From Leishmania infantum JPCM5 (lineage: Eukaryota > Euglenozoa > Kinetoplastea > Trypanosomatida > Trypanosomatidae), in assembly GCF_000002875.2 (NCBI RefSeq), contig NC_009413.2:491323-555322 (forward strand): a DNA stretch of 64,000 nucleotides. The letters run 5' to 3'. Made by a program: the position numbers and the translations under genes. The notes under the pieces were generated by a model that worked only from the letters and a program-made list of their open reading frames with translations, was not told the origin of the DNA and searched no databases. Each line of letters opens with the position of its first letter. Position 1 is the first letter of the stretch. Positions 63,101 to 64,000 of the stretch are shown here, piece after piece.

Positions 63101-64000
63101 ATCGAAGCCCTCCCTCCCCACACATGCGCTGGGCGAAAAGGAATACAAAAAAAAAGAGTGTAGAATGGACCAGTCGGCTTTTTTCTTTTTGCATGTGTAT
63201 GTGCGAGACGAGGAGCGGGCTTGGCAGGCGAGGGCAGGCACGAAAAACAAACAAGCATGGGAAGAAGGAGAATGCAACATGTGCAAGATGCATACAAAGA
63301 GATGAACAACCACAGATGCGTACATCTTTGCACTTCTTTGGTTGAAGCTGTTCTGCCATAGGGTCCCCCCTCGTTTTCACGCGTGTTTTAGCCCACCGAT
63401 GCACCCAAAAGAGGAAAAGTAAACGTTGACAGAGGGAGAGAGTGTGAGACAGAGAGGGGAGAAAGGGAAGGTAGATCAAAACTTCGCTCTTGCCTTCGCC
63501 CAGCTCTCTTTTTTCTTATTTGTTTCTCCGATTGACGTTGACCGCTCTTCCCTGCTGCTCCCGTCACTCTCTTCTTCTTTCCCATTTCTTTTCCTTTTTG
63601 ATTTCTTCGTTGTTACTGCTCTTCGTTTTTGCCTTGCTGCCGTGTGTGTATTTTCTCTTTCTGTGAACAAATTCTTACCTTTAGCTGTTGCTATTTTTCA
63701 CTACTCCCCCTCTGCGCATGCGCATCGTGTGTGTGTGTGTGCTGGAGGTGAAACACCCTTTTTTTTCCTCTCCTCCCGTTTTCTGTCTTTTGCTCCGTTA
63801 TGTGCGTGGATGTTTCCTCCCTCCAATCGAATGCGGAGATCACACAACACTGACACACAAGCACACACTGGGATAGAGAAGCCAGCGGTCATACGTACAG
63901 ATGTGGCCGCCTTCTCGCTTCTCTTGTGCATCTCACTCTCTCGCCAGGCTCTTTCTCTTTTCGCTTGCCTTTCTATCCCTCTTTTTGTTCTTTGCATTGA

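Larger units (their letters stand above)
53498..64000. other. 10.5-kb gene-free region at the end of the window
   Basis: No convincing coding sequence on either strand. From 53.6 to about 60.7 kb the + strand is strongly T/C-rich. Purine-rich patches appear at about 60.77-61.43 kb and 62.93-63.35 kb, with pyrimidine-rich DNA between and after them. Long open frames (for example 56658-58268 and 59431-60897) are Phe/Leu/Ser/Cys-rich products of pyrimidine tracts. CA repeats occur at 53535-53558, 57128-57157, 60169-60187 and 61840-61866, and a TA repeat at 56525-56544. The region may be a very long 3' UTR of the RRM gene plus the leader of an unseen gene, or the edge of a transcription unit. Confidence 0.6.

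Noticed and set aside
62904..63479. 191-residue minus-strand frame in a purine-rich patch
   Set aside because: Examined because a strand switch was possible, but composition is biased and no family motif is seen.
1..64000. tRNA, 5S rRNA, snRNA or CRISPR arrays
   Set aside because: I looked for B-box-like motifs, cloverleaf patterns and spaced direct repeats and found nothing convincing; a tRNAscan or covariance-model search would be decisive.

Overview
The window looks like part of a Leishmania chromosome. It has intron-less, GC-rich genes that all run on the + strand. They are separated by long pyrimidine-rich spacers with CA microsatellites and poly-Y/AG trans-splicing signals. It also holds at least one SIDER-type degenerate retroposon. 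The clearest marker gene is an 867-residue HSP100/ClpB of the cytosolic trypanosomatid type. From memory, HSP100 lies on Leishmania chromosome 29; I cannot place the window or name the species from sequence alone. No strand switch among coding genes is visible, so this appears to be the inside or one end of a single polycistronic unit.

Layout. 0.3-2.7 kb: Hsp110-type ATPase domain joined to an FKBP-like TPR domain. 4.5-10.0 kb: very long low-complexity protein of unknown function. 11.4-16.6 kb and 25.0-30.7 kb: two paralogous membrane proteins carrying a C-terminal class 3 lipase, one on each side of HSP100 (18.8-21.4 kb). 31.6 kb: small acidic protein that looks like DSS1/SEM1. 33.1-34.2 kb: CBP3/UQCC1-type assembly factor of mitochondrial complex III. 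36.2-38.1 kb: carnitine/choline acyltransferase-family protein lacking the catalytic histidine. 41.8-43.2 kb: RNA polymerase III subunit RPC34/RPC6. 44.7-46.5 kb: Aurora-like protein kinase. 51.6-53.5 kb: two-RRM RNA-binding protein, with about 5.1 kb of non-coding DNA before it and about 10.5 kb after it.

The genes do not form a pathway, as is usual for trypanosomatid polycistronic units. Two themes recur: protein quality control (Hsp110-TPR, HSP100, DSS1) and lipid or acyl chemistry (two lipases, an acyltransferase-like protein). The most interesting items are the lipases, whose membrane part resembles the Wntless/TMEM181 seven-helix domain, the apparently catalytically dead acyltransferase-family protein, and the chaperone with an Hsp70-type ATPase domain and TPRs but no room for the peptide-binding beta-domain.

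Several reading frames are open upstream of their first ATG. I used the first in-frame ATG in each case. UTR boundaries and splice sites are only predicted.
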